From: Bdellovibrionaceae bacterium UBA2351
GTDB taxonomy: Bacteria > Bdellovibrionota > Bdellovibrionia > Bdellovibrionales > Bdellovibrionaceae
Length of the DNA: 20,712 nt
Assembly: GCA_002344565.1 (NCBI GenBank)
Contig: DDTZ01000205.1
Coordinates: 9,388 to 30,099, forward strand
Reading direction: 5' to 3'
In this document: one piece after another, positions 1-7,642 of the stretch
Numbering within the stretch: the first letter of the stretch is position 1
Layout: each line of letters begins with the position of its first letter
Notes under the pieces: model-generated
Databases searched by the model: none
What the model was told of the DNA's origin: nothing
Seen by the model: the letters and a program-made list of their open reading frames with translations, nothing else
Position numbers and translations under genes: made by a program

Positions 1-2
1 TG

Positions 3-572
3 ACTTCACGCCATCGTATTGCGCTGGTATTCCACGAAGTGATTTTTTCGCTACTGAAAATTACGTGCACGAACTCGTCATGCACACAATTCAAACAATC
101 ATCCAGACTTGCGCGTGAAATTACGGGCCTTTTGTTTAGCGAAAACACATTTAAGGCGGACTCAGAAATCAAAAAACTGAATTCGCTAATCCAACTGTCG
201 TTCTATACAGCTCACCCAGCGCCAGAAATTGGAACGCCTCAATTTAAAGTACGCGTGACGATTTCTAACAATAGCACCATTAATATAAGAATAGATAAAC
301 CTGACGACCAAGATCTTACGGACTATATCTATACGATGTGCCGCGAATACTATAATTTAATCGATGTAAAACAAAACTGGACAATGTCTGTTTTTATCAT
401 TCGCAGAGACTGGAACCTCGAAAAGTTTTCTTATCCAACAGAGTATGGTGTTGAGTATGGAATCGCTATTAAAGAGTTTAGTAAAAATGCAGGTACAGTC
501 GTGAATGGATTTAATTCCTATCTGACATGCGAAAAACGACTGATGGCTAAAATTCAAGAATTCGCATTGTAG
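3..572 (+). CDS. Conserved hypothetical protein, 5'-truncated by the window edge
   Basis: The frame is open from the first bases of the window to a TAG stop, so the gene almost certainly begins upstream. The first in-window start (GTG at 39) has no ribosome-binding site, and the residues before it (T-S-R-H-R-I-A-L-V-F-H-E) read like real protein. I do not recognise the family. The visible 190 residues show a His-Glu pair near the N-terminal edge, in a helix-like hydrophobic stretch, followed by a mixed alpha/beta region with regularly alternating hydrophobic residues. Four cysteines are spread through it. There is no transmembrane segment in the visible part. R-x-A-L-x-x-HE stretches recall small exported proteins of Bdellovibrio, but this is from memory and weak. 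The gene converges on the next one, with a single base between the two stop codons. Confidence 0.6.
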   Translation, partial: TSRHRIALVFHEVIFSLLKITCTNSSCTQFKQSSRLAREITGLLFSENTFKADSEIKKLNSLIQLSFYTAHPAPEIGTPQFKVRVTISNNSTINIRIDKPDDQDLTDYIYTMCREYYNLIDVKQNWTMSVFIIRRDWNLEKFSYPTEYGVEYGIAIKEFSKNAGTVVNGFNSYLTCEKRLMAKIQEFAL

Positions 573-573
573 T

Positions 574-1320
574 TTAATTTTCGTCGTCCCAGCGATCGAT
601 AGGAAACAATTGTGTATTGATTTTATATACGGTGTCCGCATCGCCAGTTGACATTATTTTATGAACCTTCTGCAAAAACTTTCTAATTTCAATTTTTACC
701 TTTTCCAGTTGTCGAGAGTTTCCATTAAAAACTAGCGATGTCATGTCCCGTTTTTCAACTGGAATTTCACGGATTGCTTTTTCGGCAATAGCTAAACCGT
801 CTAAATGAGCTTTGCGAACACTTTCACTCGGAATGCCATCCGTAGTCTGCCATGAATTCGTAGTCACGATGTAGCCAGTCTCGATCTTTTTTAAAAAACC
901 CCAACGCAAAAGATAGTCTATTGATTTCTTCACCTTTGGCTGAGGTAGCCCTAGGCGTTCGGAAAGCTCAGGAACCGTTTTAGGAGAGAAATCAAGTTCT
1001 AAAAGATTAAGAATGGCAAAGTAGTACCAGTTCTCTATGAGAGGCGCAGCATCTCCTGTGAGAAGAGTAATTTTCCGAGTTAGATCTCGTTCAATCAGTC
1101 CTGCAAACCGCTGACGCTGTTCTTTTTCAAGTACTAGTTTTTCCAGAATTTTTTTGCCGACCTGCGGGGAAAGTGGTCGTTTCATGTTAATCAAGTCAGA
1201 GAGTGATCCAAAGCCCACGCCTATTTTACGCGAATAGGCCCGCAACGAATACCGAGGGTTCTTGCGCTTAATTTCCGATAGATCGTGCTTAATAACCGAG
1301 ATTAACTCTTTCTTCCACAT
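574..1320 (-). CDS. TIGR02147 family putative transcriptional regulator (HTH + DUF4423)
   Basis: A 248-residue protein. Residues about 22-62 form a helix-turn-helix of the form YSLRAYSRKIGVGFGSLSDLINMKRPLS. The C-terminal two thirds match the DUF4423 pattern: a W-Y-Y-F-A-I-L motif near 99-105, then a winged-helix-like segment (LPQPKVKKSIDYLLRWGFL) near 125-145 and a terminal block ending V-Y-K-I-N-T-Q-L-F-P. Families of this type are known as large paralogous sets in Fibrobacter and Bdellovibrio. They are presumed to be cytoplasmic DNA-binding regulators, but ligands and targets are unknown. It is the second gene of a minus-strand pair, 48 bases after the related 163-residue gene. No good Shine-Dalgarno precedes its ATG, so it may depend on upstream translation. 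Confidence 0.82.
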   Translation of the reverse strand: MWKKELISVIKHDLSEIKRKNPRYSLRAYSRKIGVGFGSLSDLINMKRPLSPQVGKKILEKLVLEKEQRQRFAGLIERDLTRKITLLTGDAAPLIENWYYFAILNLLELDFSPKTVPELSERLGLPQPKVKKSIDYLLRWGFLKKIETGYIVTTNSWQTTDGIPSESVRKAHLDGLAIAEKAIREIPVEKRDMTSLVFNGNSRQLEKVKIEIRKFLQKVHKIMSTGDADTVYKINTQLFPIDRWDDEN

Positions 1321-1368
1321 GGTAGGCTTTTATTCGCTCATGTGACAGATTTTTTCAATCAGATTTTA

Positions 1369-1860
1369 CTAAGAATTAACGCCTTCTCTTATATCGAACG
1401 TGTTATCCAAATAAAGAAGGGAATCTTTGGAAACAGATAAAGATTCCACGGCGGTGAAAAATCCTTCGCTCATTGTTTTTAGGTAAAACAACACATCTGG
1501 AAAGATATTTTTATCTAAGGTTATCGATTTTTGATAACGACACGAGTTCTGGTCTAAAAGAGTTTGTCTATCAATCGGACCAGCTTTAGTTTTTAGAAAA
1601 TCTAAAAGTTTGCGGCAGCGTTCAAAGAATATGACGCGCTCACCTTCGGCGGGTTCAAGATTTAGTTTTTCTACAATTTCAAGAAGCATTTTTTCCGAGG
1701 TGCTATACTTACCATTCATGATTTTAGAAACAGTGGACGGGCTAATTTTAAGGTCTCGAGCCATAGCTCGCAGCGAGTAACTGACATTCTTAGACTTTCT
1801 TGCCTCTAACGTAGCCTTTAATACGTTCTCTAAACTGTATTTTAAATCGCGTGCACTCAT
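1369..1860 (-). CDS. Short TIGR02147-like helix-turn-helix protein
   Basis: This 163-residue protein shares with its downstream neighbour an N-terminal helix-turn-helix containing Y-S-L-R-A-(M/Y)-(A/S)-R and S-x-(T/S)-V-S-K-I-M-N-G-K (residues about 27-55). The central DUF4423 core is much reduced: the W-Y-x-F-A-I block and the second winged-helix segment cannot be found. The last 40 residues still resemble the final segment of the longer family members. It could be a natural short form, such as a modulator or dimerisation partner, or a paralogue that lost its middle. The ATG is preceded by a strong GGGGGGA Shine-Dalgarno at about 1865-1871. It is first in a two-gene minus-strand unit and diverges from the DUF4442 gene. 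Confidence 0.75.
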   Translation of the reverse strand: MSARDLKYSLENVLKATLEARKSKNVSYSLRAMARDLKISPSTVSKIMNGKYSTSEKMLLEIVEKLNLEPAEGERVIFFERCRKLLDFLKTKAGPIDRQTLLDQNSCRYQKSITLDKNIFPDVLFYLKTMSEGFFTAVESLSVSKDSLLYLDNTFDIREGVNS

Positions 1861-2086
1861 GAATCCCCCCGACCCAAAAAAATAAATATTATGTATTCAT
1901 TCAGCGCCAGTATTTATCGACTCGCCCGTTATTTCTACAAAGTTCCGTTTCCAAAACAGGAATTGTGTTCCCGCGATTTTTGGAACAGAAAAACTTAAGA
2001 TTTAGGGAAAGTAGTTGCAGTTGCCATATAACAAAAAGGTCCAGCCCCCCTATCTAATCAAAAATCAATCCAATAGAATCAGCGAT
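1861..2086. other. Divergent intergenic region between a regulator pair and the DUF4442 gene
   Basis: These 226 bases separate divergently transcribed genes and should contain both promoters. The part next to the regulator is AT-rich (AATAAATATTATG), but I cannot assign a clear -35/-10 pair. The inverted repeat TTCCAAAA (1949-1956) / TTTTGGAA (1978-1985), with a 21-base spacer holding further GTTCC/GGAA elements, is the only ordered structure I see. It may be an operator, but that is a guess. Confidence 0.3.
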
Positions 2087-2551
2087 ATGAGCACTACAAA
2101 ATTGAATTGGTTAATCAAAGGTACAAGTTTAGCCCGCGTCCCCCTCCTTGCGTTTTGCAATCCAAAACTCTTGAGCGTTGACCCCGCCGCAAAAGTCGAA
2201 CTTCCCCTCAATTTTGTTACAAAAAATCACTTTCGTACGATGTACTTCGGTGCCTTAGCTATGGGCGCAGAACTTTCAGTAGCCACGCCCATTCTAGAAG
2301 CCATGTTCATCCAAAAAAAACCAATCTCGTTTATCTTCAAAGATTTCAAATGTGAATTCCTAAAACGCGCGGATACGTCAGTAGTTTTTGAATTTTCTGA
2401 CGTAGAGGAAAGTCGCCATGCCGTAGAAGAGGCCCTTCGTTCAGGCGAAAGATTAAATAAAACATTCAAAGGCAAAGCCTACTCTACCAAAGACTCTGCA
2501 AATATTTTTATGACCTATGAAATTACGATTTCATTAAAACGAACCCGCTAA
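2087..2551 (+). CDS. DUF4442 domain protein (hotdog-fold, thioesterase-like)
   Basis: A 154-residue protein from the ATG at 2087. An in-frame TTG at 2015 would add 24 residues of low complexity with no ribosome-binding site, so I prefer the ATG. The segment L-P-L-N-F-V-T-K-N-H-F-R-T-M-Y-F-G-A-L-A-M-G-A-E-L (about 40-65) matches the characteristic DUF4442/PaaI-like hotdog helix region (N-H-x-x-T-M-x-x-G-A-x-x). The C-terminal half alternates strands as expected of the fold. Members are thought to act on acyl-CoA-type thioesters, but DUF4442 proteins are mostly uncharacterised and the substrate here is unknown. It is probably cytoplasmic and stands as a single gene. Confidence 0.72.
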   Translation: MSTTKLNWLIKGTSLARVPLLAFCNPKLLSVDPAAKVELPLNFVTKNHFRTMYFGALAMGAELSVATPILEAMFIQKKPISFIFKDFKCEFLKRADTSVVFEFSDVEESRHAVEEALRSGERLNKTFKGKAYSTKDSANIFMTYEITISLKRTR

Positions 2552-2641
2552 ACTAAAGTATTCTCAAAAGAGCATAGTGTCTAATTTTGATACAGCTGAG
2601 TAGCCCAAATCTGGCATTAGTGATTTAAACCATCGCCGTAA

Positions 2642-3586
2642 GTGGAAAATGTTGAACTCATTTGGCCTCAACTTAGCATTGCTTACGGCAGTATGCATAC
2701 GACAACACAAAGATTAGTCTCTATGTTACCTACACTTTATAGGTTTTTTGGGCCTCAAACGGCCCGGATAGTCTTATGCGCTCTCGTGTTGATTTCGTCA
2801 CCTGTTATCGCTTTTCAATTAGGTGGTGAACACGATGTGTTCGTCGCTACCCACCAAGCGTGCAAAGCATTTAGGGTTGATCTGGCTCAGAAGGGGTATC
2901 ATACCTATAACATCAAAGGCGCCAATCAATTTAATATCTACATAAAAAATATTTTTGAAGAAGCCTCCGGGGGACAGCAAAGTCAAACGTTGTCTAATCT
3001 TTTACGACATCATTCATTTAACTCTGCCCTAGAGGTCTGCTACCCACGCAATCAAAATAATAAAGACCTTTTTATCAAGAATATGACTCGTGTACAGGAC
3101 GGTGGTACCATTCAACGTCAGGCCGTCGATATCGCCTTATTTGCAGTAGGCGTTATTCCCATGGTAAAAATCGTTCAGTTTCTGAAAACCGCCCACTCGA
3201 CTGGATTAATCATCTATAACACGATGGAAGCGGCTGTTTTGTCTTTTGCACTCGGCCCTGTTGTCAAAGACCTCTCTGAGAGAGGTTACAAGATATTTAT
3301 ATCTCGATTTGTCGATCCCAAAGAGGGAGCGACTCAAAATATTGTCACGGTCCCGGCCATTGAAGAAAATTCTTATTTCGATTACTCAGCGATGAGACAA
3401 GAGAACCTGGCTATGCTGCTCGAGAGTAAAAAAATCATTCAAGAAAAACTGAGCGCCATAAAGTCACCCAACGACAACCGCTTGTCAGCTCTGACTGCGC
3501 AGTTAGCGTCCGTAGATCACCAAATTAATGAACTAAGAAACGAAATAATTCAAAATAGGAGAAATTATGAAACTACAAATCAATAA
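2642..3586 (+). CDS. Unknown exported or membrane protein with C-terminal coiled coil
   Basis: I do not recognise this family. The coordinates give the longest reading, from a GTG. In-frame ATGs at 2693 and 2723 are alternatives, and the one at 2723 gives the most typical signal peptide: basic residues, then the hydrophobic segment A-R-I-V-L-C-A-L-V-L-I-S-S-P-V-I-A before F-Q. No start has a good Shine-Dalgarno. A second hydrophobic stretch (about 170-220 of the long form) contains A-L-F-A-V-G-V-I-P-M-V and V-L-S-F-A-L-G-P-V-V and could be one or two membrane segments. The last 60 residues, rich in Leu, Lys, Glu and Gln in heptad-like order, probably form a coiled coil. The 3' end overlaps the next gene by 20 bases, so the two are probably translated together and may act together. 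Confidence 0.6.
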   Translation: MENVELIWPQLSIAYGSMHTTTQRLVSMLPTLYRFFGPQTARIVLCALVLISSPVIAFQLGGEHDVFVATHQACKAFRVDLAQKGYHTYNIKGANQFNIYIKNIFEEASGGQQSQTLSNLLRHHSFNSALEVCYPRNQNNKDLFIKNMTRVQDGGTIQRQAVDIALFAVGVIPMVKIVQFLKTAHSTGLIIYNTMEAAVLSFALGPVVKDLSERGYKIFISRFVDPKEGATQNIVTVPAIEENSYFDYSAMRQENLAMLLESKKIIQEKLSAIKSPNDNRLSALTAQLASVDHQINELRNEIIQNRRNYETTNQ

Positions 3587-4232
3587 AACATGGAAAATAG
3601 CCATTGCTAGCATTTTGGTTTTAACATCAATAAATGGGTACAGCCAGAATCAGATTTCTAGCGTCCAACTATCTGATTCTTGCGCCGCTGCTGTTGAAGC
3701 GAAGGCCGCTATCGGATTAAACTACTCGGAATTGTTGACTCGATCTTGCAGCGTTAATGAAATTAAATTAATGGCGTCTGGAACCGGAATGTTTAAACAA
3801 CAAATCATTTCCATTCAATCCCAACTCGCTAAAAGTAGTTCTGAAAAGCCATCCGAGTTTACCACGTTCGTTGCCAACAATGACATCGGTTCTAAACTCA
3901 TCATGGCGGGTTCGGCTTCGATGGTTGGAGGCGCCTTCGTTATTATGGGCGCCTATAAAGGCACGGACGAGAGTTTAGATGCTAATACGGCAAGAGAACG
4001 AGCAAAAGTTGCTCGAGCAGAAAGACAAATGAAAGTCGCCGCTCAGACACTTTGGCTTGGACCGGCTCTAATCGCTCTTGGCTTTGTCACAGGAACAGCC
4101 GCATCGAATGAAATAAAGACATACGCTGTGAAAAAGCAGGACGAAAGAAATCTAAAAGCCTATTTAGCGGATTTACAAGCTCGTGTGGAAACGATTCAAA
4201 CATTGAATACTCGTTTGAGTGTAAATCAATAA
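3567..4232 (+). CDS. Unknown exported protein with two membrane segments
   Basis: A 221-residue protein starting at an ATG placed 5 bases after AGGAG (3557-3561), which lies inside the end of the preceding gene. A signal peptide is clear: M-K-L-Q-I-N-K-T-W-K then I-A-I-A-S-I-L-V-L-T-S-I-N-G-Y-S. Two further hydrophobic, glycine-rich stretches (about 112-130 and 155-175) flank a charged segment (TARERAKVARAERQMK), suggesting a membrane hairpin with the charged loop between. The last 40 residues look helical. Two cysteines lie at about 39 and 61 in the mature part. No family is recognised. Its overlap with the upstream gene and the terminator just downstream define a two-gene operon of unknown exported proteins. 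Confidence 0.65.
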   Translation: MKLQINKTWKIAIASILVLTSINGYSQNQISSVQLSDSCAAAVEAKAAIGLNYSELLTRSCSVNEIKLMASGTGMFKQQIISIQSQLAKSSSEKPSEFTTFVANNDIGSKLIMAGSASMVGGAFVIMGAYKGTDESLDANTARERAKVARAERQMKVAAQTLWLGPALIALGFVTGTAASNEIKTYAVKKQDERNLKAYLADLQARVETIQTLNTRLSVNQ

Positions 4233-4240
4233 TATATCCT

Positions 4241-4273
4241 AAAAGGAACTGATATTACGTCGGTTCCTTTTTC
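4241..4273 (+). terminator. Rho-independent terminator (probably bidirectional)
   Basis: Stem AAAAGGAAC (4241-4249) pairs perfectly with GTTCCTTTT (4263-4271), with a 13-base loop and a following T-rich run. It begins 8 bases after the stop of the two-gene membrane protein operon. On the minus strand the same hairpin ends in TTTT, so it can also serve the converging solute-binding protein gene. Confidence 0.75.
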
Positions 4274-4286
4274 AATTTTCGTTTTT

Positions 4287-5954
4287 TTAATATTGCCAAT
4301 TTTCAATTTCATTGGTTTCGGGATAAGTGTGTCCTGCTAATCTAAAATTTTTTAAATTTTTTGGAGCAATGGCGACTTCAACTCTATAGTACAATGGAAT
4401 GTCTGGCAATTCGCTAGTATATATATTAAGCATCTTTTCGATGATTGTTTTTTGGCCGGCTAGGTCCGCAGTTTGGGACAGATTTTTGTTAAATCTGTCC
4501 CATTCTAAACTCTTCCACCCTCCAAAATTGAATCCAGACCAACTGTTGCTCTCATCCGGTATATTTGAATTTGAAAGATAACCATATGGTGTAGTTTCCG
4601 GCGCTACATGCCAAGCGTGCATAATCATACCTTTAAACAATCGTTTTTTTGCGATCTCGCCGAATAAAGTACGAGCTGGGTAGTTTTTGATTTGCACGTC
4701 AACTCCCAGTTTTTGCCATTCACTTTTTAGATAAACCTCAATATTTTCGCGAGTAGAGTTTCCTGTAGTAGTGCTTAGCTCAAATGCAAGCTTTTCGCCA
4801 TTTTGATATCGAAACCCATCGTTTTCCTTTTTCCAACCGGCTTGTTCTAACAACTTTTCTGCCCGTTTGAAATCGTACGGGTACGTTTTTACTTTTTTCA
4901 AATTTTTTGGAAACCAACGGCACAATCTTGGATGATAAAACTCTGCTACCTGCTGTTTACCCGAAAAAAAATTTTTAACTATAGCTTGGCGGTCAATAGA
5001 CAAGATAAGTGCCTCTCGTACATGTATATCCTTAAATATCGGGTGATCTAAATTGAAGGACAAATGCTCAAAAGACGTCCCTTCCTTAAATACCACTTTA
5101 TGGTTCATGCCCCTATCTGAAGTCCATCTTTTATCAAAATCCAAAGCTTGATCGAAGGTAATTCCAATGGGAGCAACCACATCCAGCGTTCCACTTTTTA
5201 TATGACTTTCGAACGAGTTACTATTTGGAATGACCTTTAAAATTACTTTAGAAAAATAGGCAGGCCTGTGGAAGAACTTGTTTTGTTCAAGAACGATGTG
5301 GCTGCCAGGTTTTATTTCAATCACCCTAAATGGACCGCTATAAGCTGCCCTACCGGCATTCTCAATCGAATAGATATTTTTATTAGAATACCCTATTTTA
5401 GAGTCTTTCGTTGAGTTGTAATAGTTTTTATCCAAGTGAGAAGGCAAAGGAAAAAAATCAGGCAGCTGATAAAAGTTCCAAGATTTTTTTGCATAAATAA
5501 AATAACATTCCTTTGGTTTTTTCTCAAATGTTTCGATTCGATCAATATTGTTAAAAATGTCTTTATTTGCAATTTGGATATTTGGGTTTTTTCCAACTTC
5601 TAGTGAGTATTGAAAATCAGAGCATATTACTGGTTTTCCATCGCTCCAGTTTGCATCCGTACGAATTTTCCAAAGCGCTTTGGTTTTTAATATTCCATTT
5701 TCCTTAACAACCGACACATTCTTTCCGCTAGGAATTTCAGCGGCCAACATAGCTGTCCATTTCGCGGCAGCGTCTAGAGTTACCAAAGGCCGATTAATCA
5801 TGTTTTGCAAATATCGAGATGCGCCCATGGCCATCATATGGGGATGAAGGCTTTCAAATTCCTGGCTAGTACCAATGACTAAAGTATCTTTCTTTTTTAA
5901 ATCTTCCGCATTAACTAAAGAAAAAATAAATATAAGTAAAAATGAAACTTTCAT
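4287..5954 (-). CDS. Extracellular solute-binding protein, family 5 (peptide/nickel type)
   Basis: This is a periplasmic binding component of an ABC importer of the oligopeptide/dipeptide class. The 555-residue product begins with a short signal peptide (M-K-V-S-F-L-L-I-F-I-F-S-L-V-N-A) and follows the family layout. An early strand reads T-L-V-I-G-T-S-Q-E-F-E-S-L-H-P. The lobe I region has W-K-I-R-T-D-A-N-W-S-D-G-K-P. Later come R-E-A-L-I-L-S-I-D-R-Q-A-I-V, A-E-K-L-L-E-Q-A-G-W-K and a C-terminal I-P-L-Y-Y-R. I chose the ATG at 5954 because AAGGGGA lies just upstream; an in-frame TTG at 5969 is less likely. No permease or ATPase genes flank it, so it is an orphan binding protein. The ligand cannot be told from sequence. 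There is no lipobox, so it is probably soluble in the periplasm. Confidence 0.9.
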   Translation of the reverse strand: MKVSFLLIFIFSLVNAEDLKKKDTLVIGTSQEFESLHPHMMAMGASRYLQNMINRPLVTLDAAAKWTAMLAAEIPSGKNVSVVKENGILKTKALWKIRTDANWSDGKPVICSDFQYSLEVGKNPNIQIANKDIFNNIDRIETFEKKPKECYFIYAKKSWNFYQLPDFFPLPSHLDKNYYNSTKDSKIGYSNKNIYSIENAGRAAYSGPFRVIEIKPGSHIVLEQNKFFHRPAYFSKVILKVIPNSNSFESHIKSGTLDVVAPIGITFDQALDFDKRWTSDRGMNHKVVFKEGTSFEHLSFNLDHPIFKDIHVREALILSIDRQAIVKNFFSGKQQVAEFYHPRLCRWFPKNLKKVKTYPYDFKRAEKLLEQAGWKKENDGFRYQNGEKLAFELSTTTGNSTRENIEVYLKSEWQKLGVDVQIKNYPARTLFGEIAKKRLFKGMIMHAWHVAPETTPYGYLSNSNIPDESNSWSGFNFGGWKSLEWDRFNKNLSQTADLAGQKTIIEKMLNIYTSELPDIPLYYRVEVAIAPKNLKNFRLAGHTYPETNEIENWQY

Positions 5955-6167
5955 AAAAATCCCCTTCAAAATTCTTTAGTTTTGCTAACAATACCAAAAT
6001 ATTTAAAAAGATAATGGTCATCTATTTTACCTCAAATGTCGACGCCAAGTTTTGTGTCAAATTCTTAGTCATTTGCCCACGCTCTGAGTGCGTTATTTAT
6101 TAGTTCGCTACGGTACTCTCCTTGCAAAGCCTTAGCGGGCATCAATAGAGCAGCCCTATAGGAATTT
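5955..6167. other. Divergent intergenic region between solute-binding protein and flavin oxidase genes
   Basis: These 213 bases hold the promoters of two divergent export genes. The first 60 bases are strongly AT-rich. I could not assign a convincing promoter hexamer pair or repeat. A Shine-Dalgarno-like AGGAA sits at 6160-6164 for the plus-strand gene. Confidence 0.4.
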
Positions 6168-7640
6168 ATGAATCGACGTACGCTTTTAAAAAATTCAGGA
6201 AACATGAGCTTACTTTGGGGACTCAATGGATTGACCCTGCTTGAATCCATTTTTATGTCCCGTGTACAGGCCGCTACAGGTTGGGATATTCATTCCTTGA
6301 TCAGGCAGCTGGGACCTGAGGACGCACTTATCCTAATACCGACTCATGAACTTTATTCGCGATTCAATCAGGAATTTAATCTGCGAACGGCCAAACTTCC
6401 TGCCGTCAGGATCTTGGTTAAAAACCCTCAAGCCATAGTCACCAGTCTGCAATGGTTAAAACAAGAAAACATTCCGTTCTCTATTCGATGTGGAGGTCAT
6501 TCCTTTGAGGGATTGTCGCAAAGCCACTCGGTCGTGATTGATACCCGTTTAATGAACCGGGTCGACGTCGACCTCGATCAACACACAGTGAATGTCGGCG
6601 GCGGAGCCTCACTGGGACAAATATATAATGCTATTTCTCCTTTGGGATTTGCGTATCCTGGCGGCACATGCCCAAATGTAGGTGTCTCTGGCCACTTACT
6701 TGGAGGCGGATATGGTTTGCTAGCTCGTAGTTTTGGCCTTGCCTGTGATAGTTTACTTTCAGCCGAGATCGTCACTGCGGATGGCCGAATCGAAGTTGTC
6801 AGTGAAGACAGAAATCCAGATCTATTCTGGGCACTCAAAGGCGGTGGCGGCGGCAGTTTTGGCGTCGTTACGCGTTTTACCTTAAAAATTTATCCTCTAC
6901 CGAAAGTTTCCATTTTCAGTATGTCTTGGAATTTACCAAAAAATAAAGCCGCCACTATTTTTAATAATTGGCAAGCTTGGATTGCTGAAGCACCAAGCGA
7001 AATTACCAGTCTTTTTCGATTTAATAAAAATCCAGATGGTACCTTTTATTTGCGCACGGTAGGACAATGTATAAAAAGCGAAACTTGGCTGCAAACTGAA
7101 CTTCGTAATTTGCAAATGGCCTCACCCCAACGCCAAAGCACAAAGACTCTGAGTTTTACGGATGCTGCTTCCAACTTTGCGGGTAAACAAGACTATGTGA
7201 GTGTCTACATGAAGGGAAAATCGGATTACATTTATAATGAAATATCTGAAATTGGAATTAATGTCGCCCTTGCTGGCATAGACCAGGGATCAGCTGGCGC
7301 CGTCGGATTAGCCTTTGATGGTTATGGTGGCAAAATAGCTCAAGTGAGCGAAACGGAATCGGCCTTTGTTCATAGAAATGCTCATAGTGTTTTGCAATAT
7401 TTTTGTCAGTGGCAAAACCCAGCGGCGTCACAAAGCCGAATGGCCCACGTGCGAGCGGTCCACAAAAGTCTGCGTCCATACGTGTCTGGATTTTCGTATG
7501 TAAACTATTGCGACACCGATATTTCCAACTGGGCGCATGCCTATTGGGGCCAAAACTTAGAACGCCTTATAGACGTCAAGACTAAATGGGATCCGGAAAA
7601 TTTCTTCAAGCATGCTCAAAGCATTCCGGTGCGAGGCTAG
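6168..7640 (+). CDS. Tat-exported berberine-bridge-type FAD-linked oxidase
   Basis: A 490-residue flavoprotein of the PCMH/BBE family, which oxidises alcohols or sugar hemiacetals. The N-terminus M-N-R-R-T-L-L-K plus a hydrophobic stretch up to A-A-T is a twin-arginine signal, fitting export of a folded, flavin-loaded enzyme. The FAD domain has R-C-G-G-H-S (His111) and G-G-T-C-P-N-V-G-V-S-G-H (Cys168). In characterised BBE-like enzymes these two positions bind FAD covalently, so a bicovalent flavin is expected. The glycine-rich A-L-K-G-G-G-G-G-S-F-G-V-V-T motif follows. The C-terminal BBE domain is intact: Y-V-N-Y-C, A-Y-W-G-Q-N, R-L, K-x-K-W-D-P-x-N-F-F and Q-S-I-P. The length is usual for the family. 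The next gene, two bases after the stop, encodes a CBM9-like secreted protein, which hints at a carbohydrate substrate. Specificity is unproven. Confidence 0.92.
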   Translation: MNRRTLLKNSGNMSLLWGLNGLTLLESIFMSRVQAATGWDIHSLIRQLGPEDALILIPTHELYSRFNQEFNLRTAKLPAVRILVKNPQAIVTSLQWLKQENIPFSIRCGGHSFEGLSQSHSVVIDTRLMNRVDVDLDQHTVNVGGGASLGQIYNAISPLGFAYPGGTCPNVGVSGHLLGGGYGLLARSFGLACDSLLSAEIVTADGRIEVVSEDRNPDLFWALKGGGGGSFGVVTRFTLKIYPLPKVSIFSMSWNLPKNKAATIFNNWQAWIAEAPSEITSLFRFNKNPDGTFYLRTVGQCIKSETWLQTELRNLQMASPQRQSTKTLSFTDAASNFAGKQDYVSVYMKGKSDYIYNEISEIGINVALAGIDQGSAGAVGLAFDGYGGKIAQVSETESAFVHRNAHSVLQYFCQWQNPAASQSRMAHVRAVHKSLRPYVSGFSYVNYCDTDISNWAHAYWGQNLERLIDVKTKWDPENFFKHAQSIPVRG

Positions 7641-7642
7641 CT

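Noticed and set aside
357..641. Minus-strand frame of 94 residues overlapping the first two genes
   Set aside because: It lies across the coding ends of two better supported genes and its translation has no recognisable pattern or ribosome-binding site.
5955..5969. Upstream TTG start for the solute-binding protein
   Set aside because: It would place the good AAGGGGA ribosome-binding site inside the coding region; the ATG at 5954 is better.
6065..6250. Minus-strand frame of 61 residues at the start of the oxidase gene
   Set aside because: It overlaps the oxidase signal peptide and intergenic DNA, with no start signal or family pattern.
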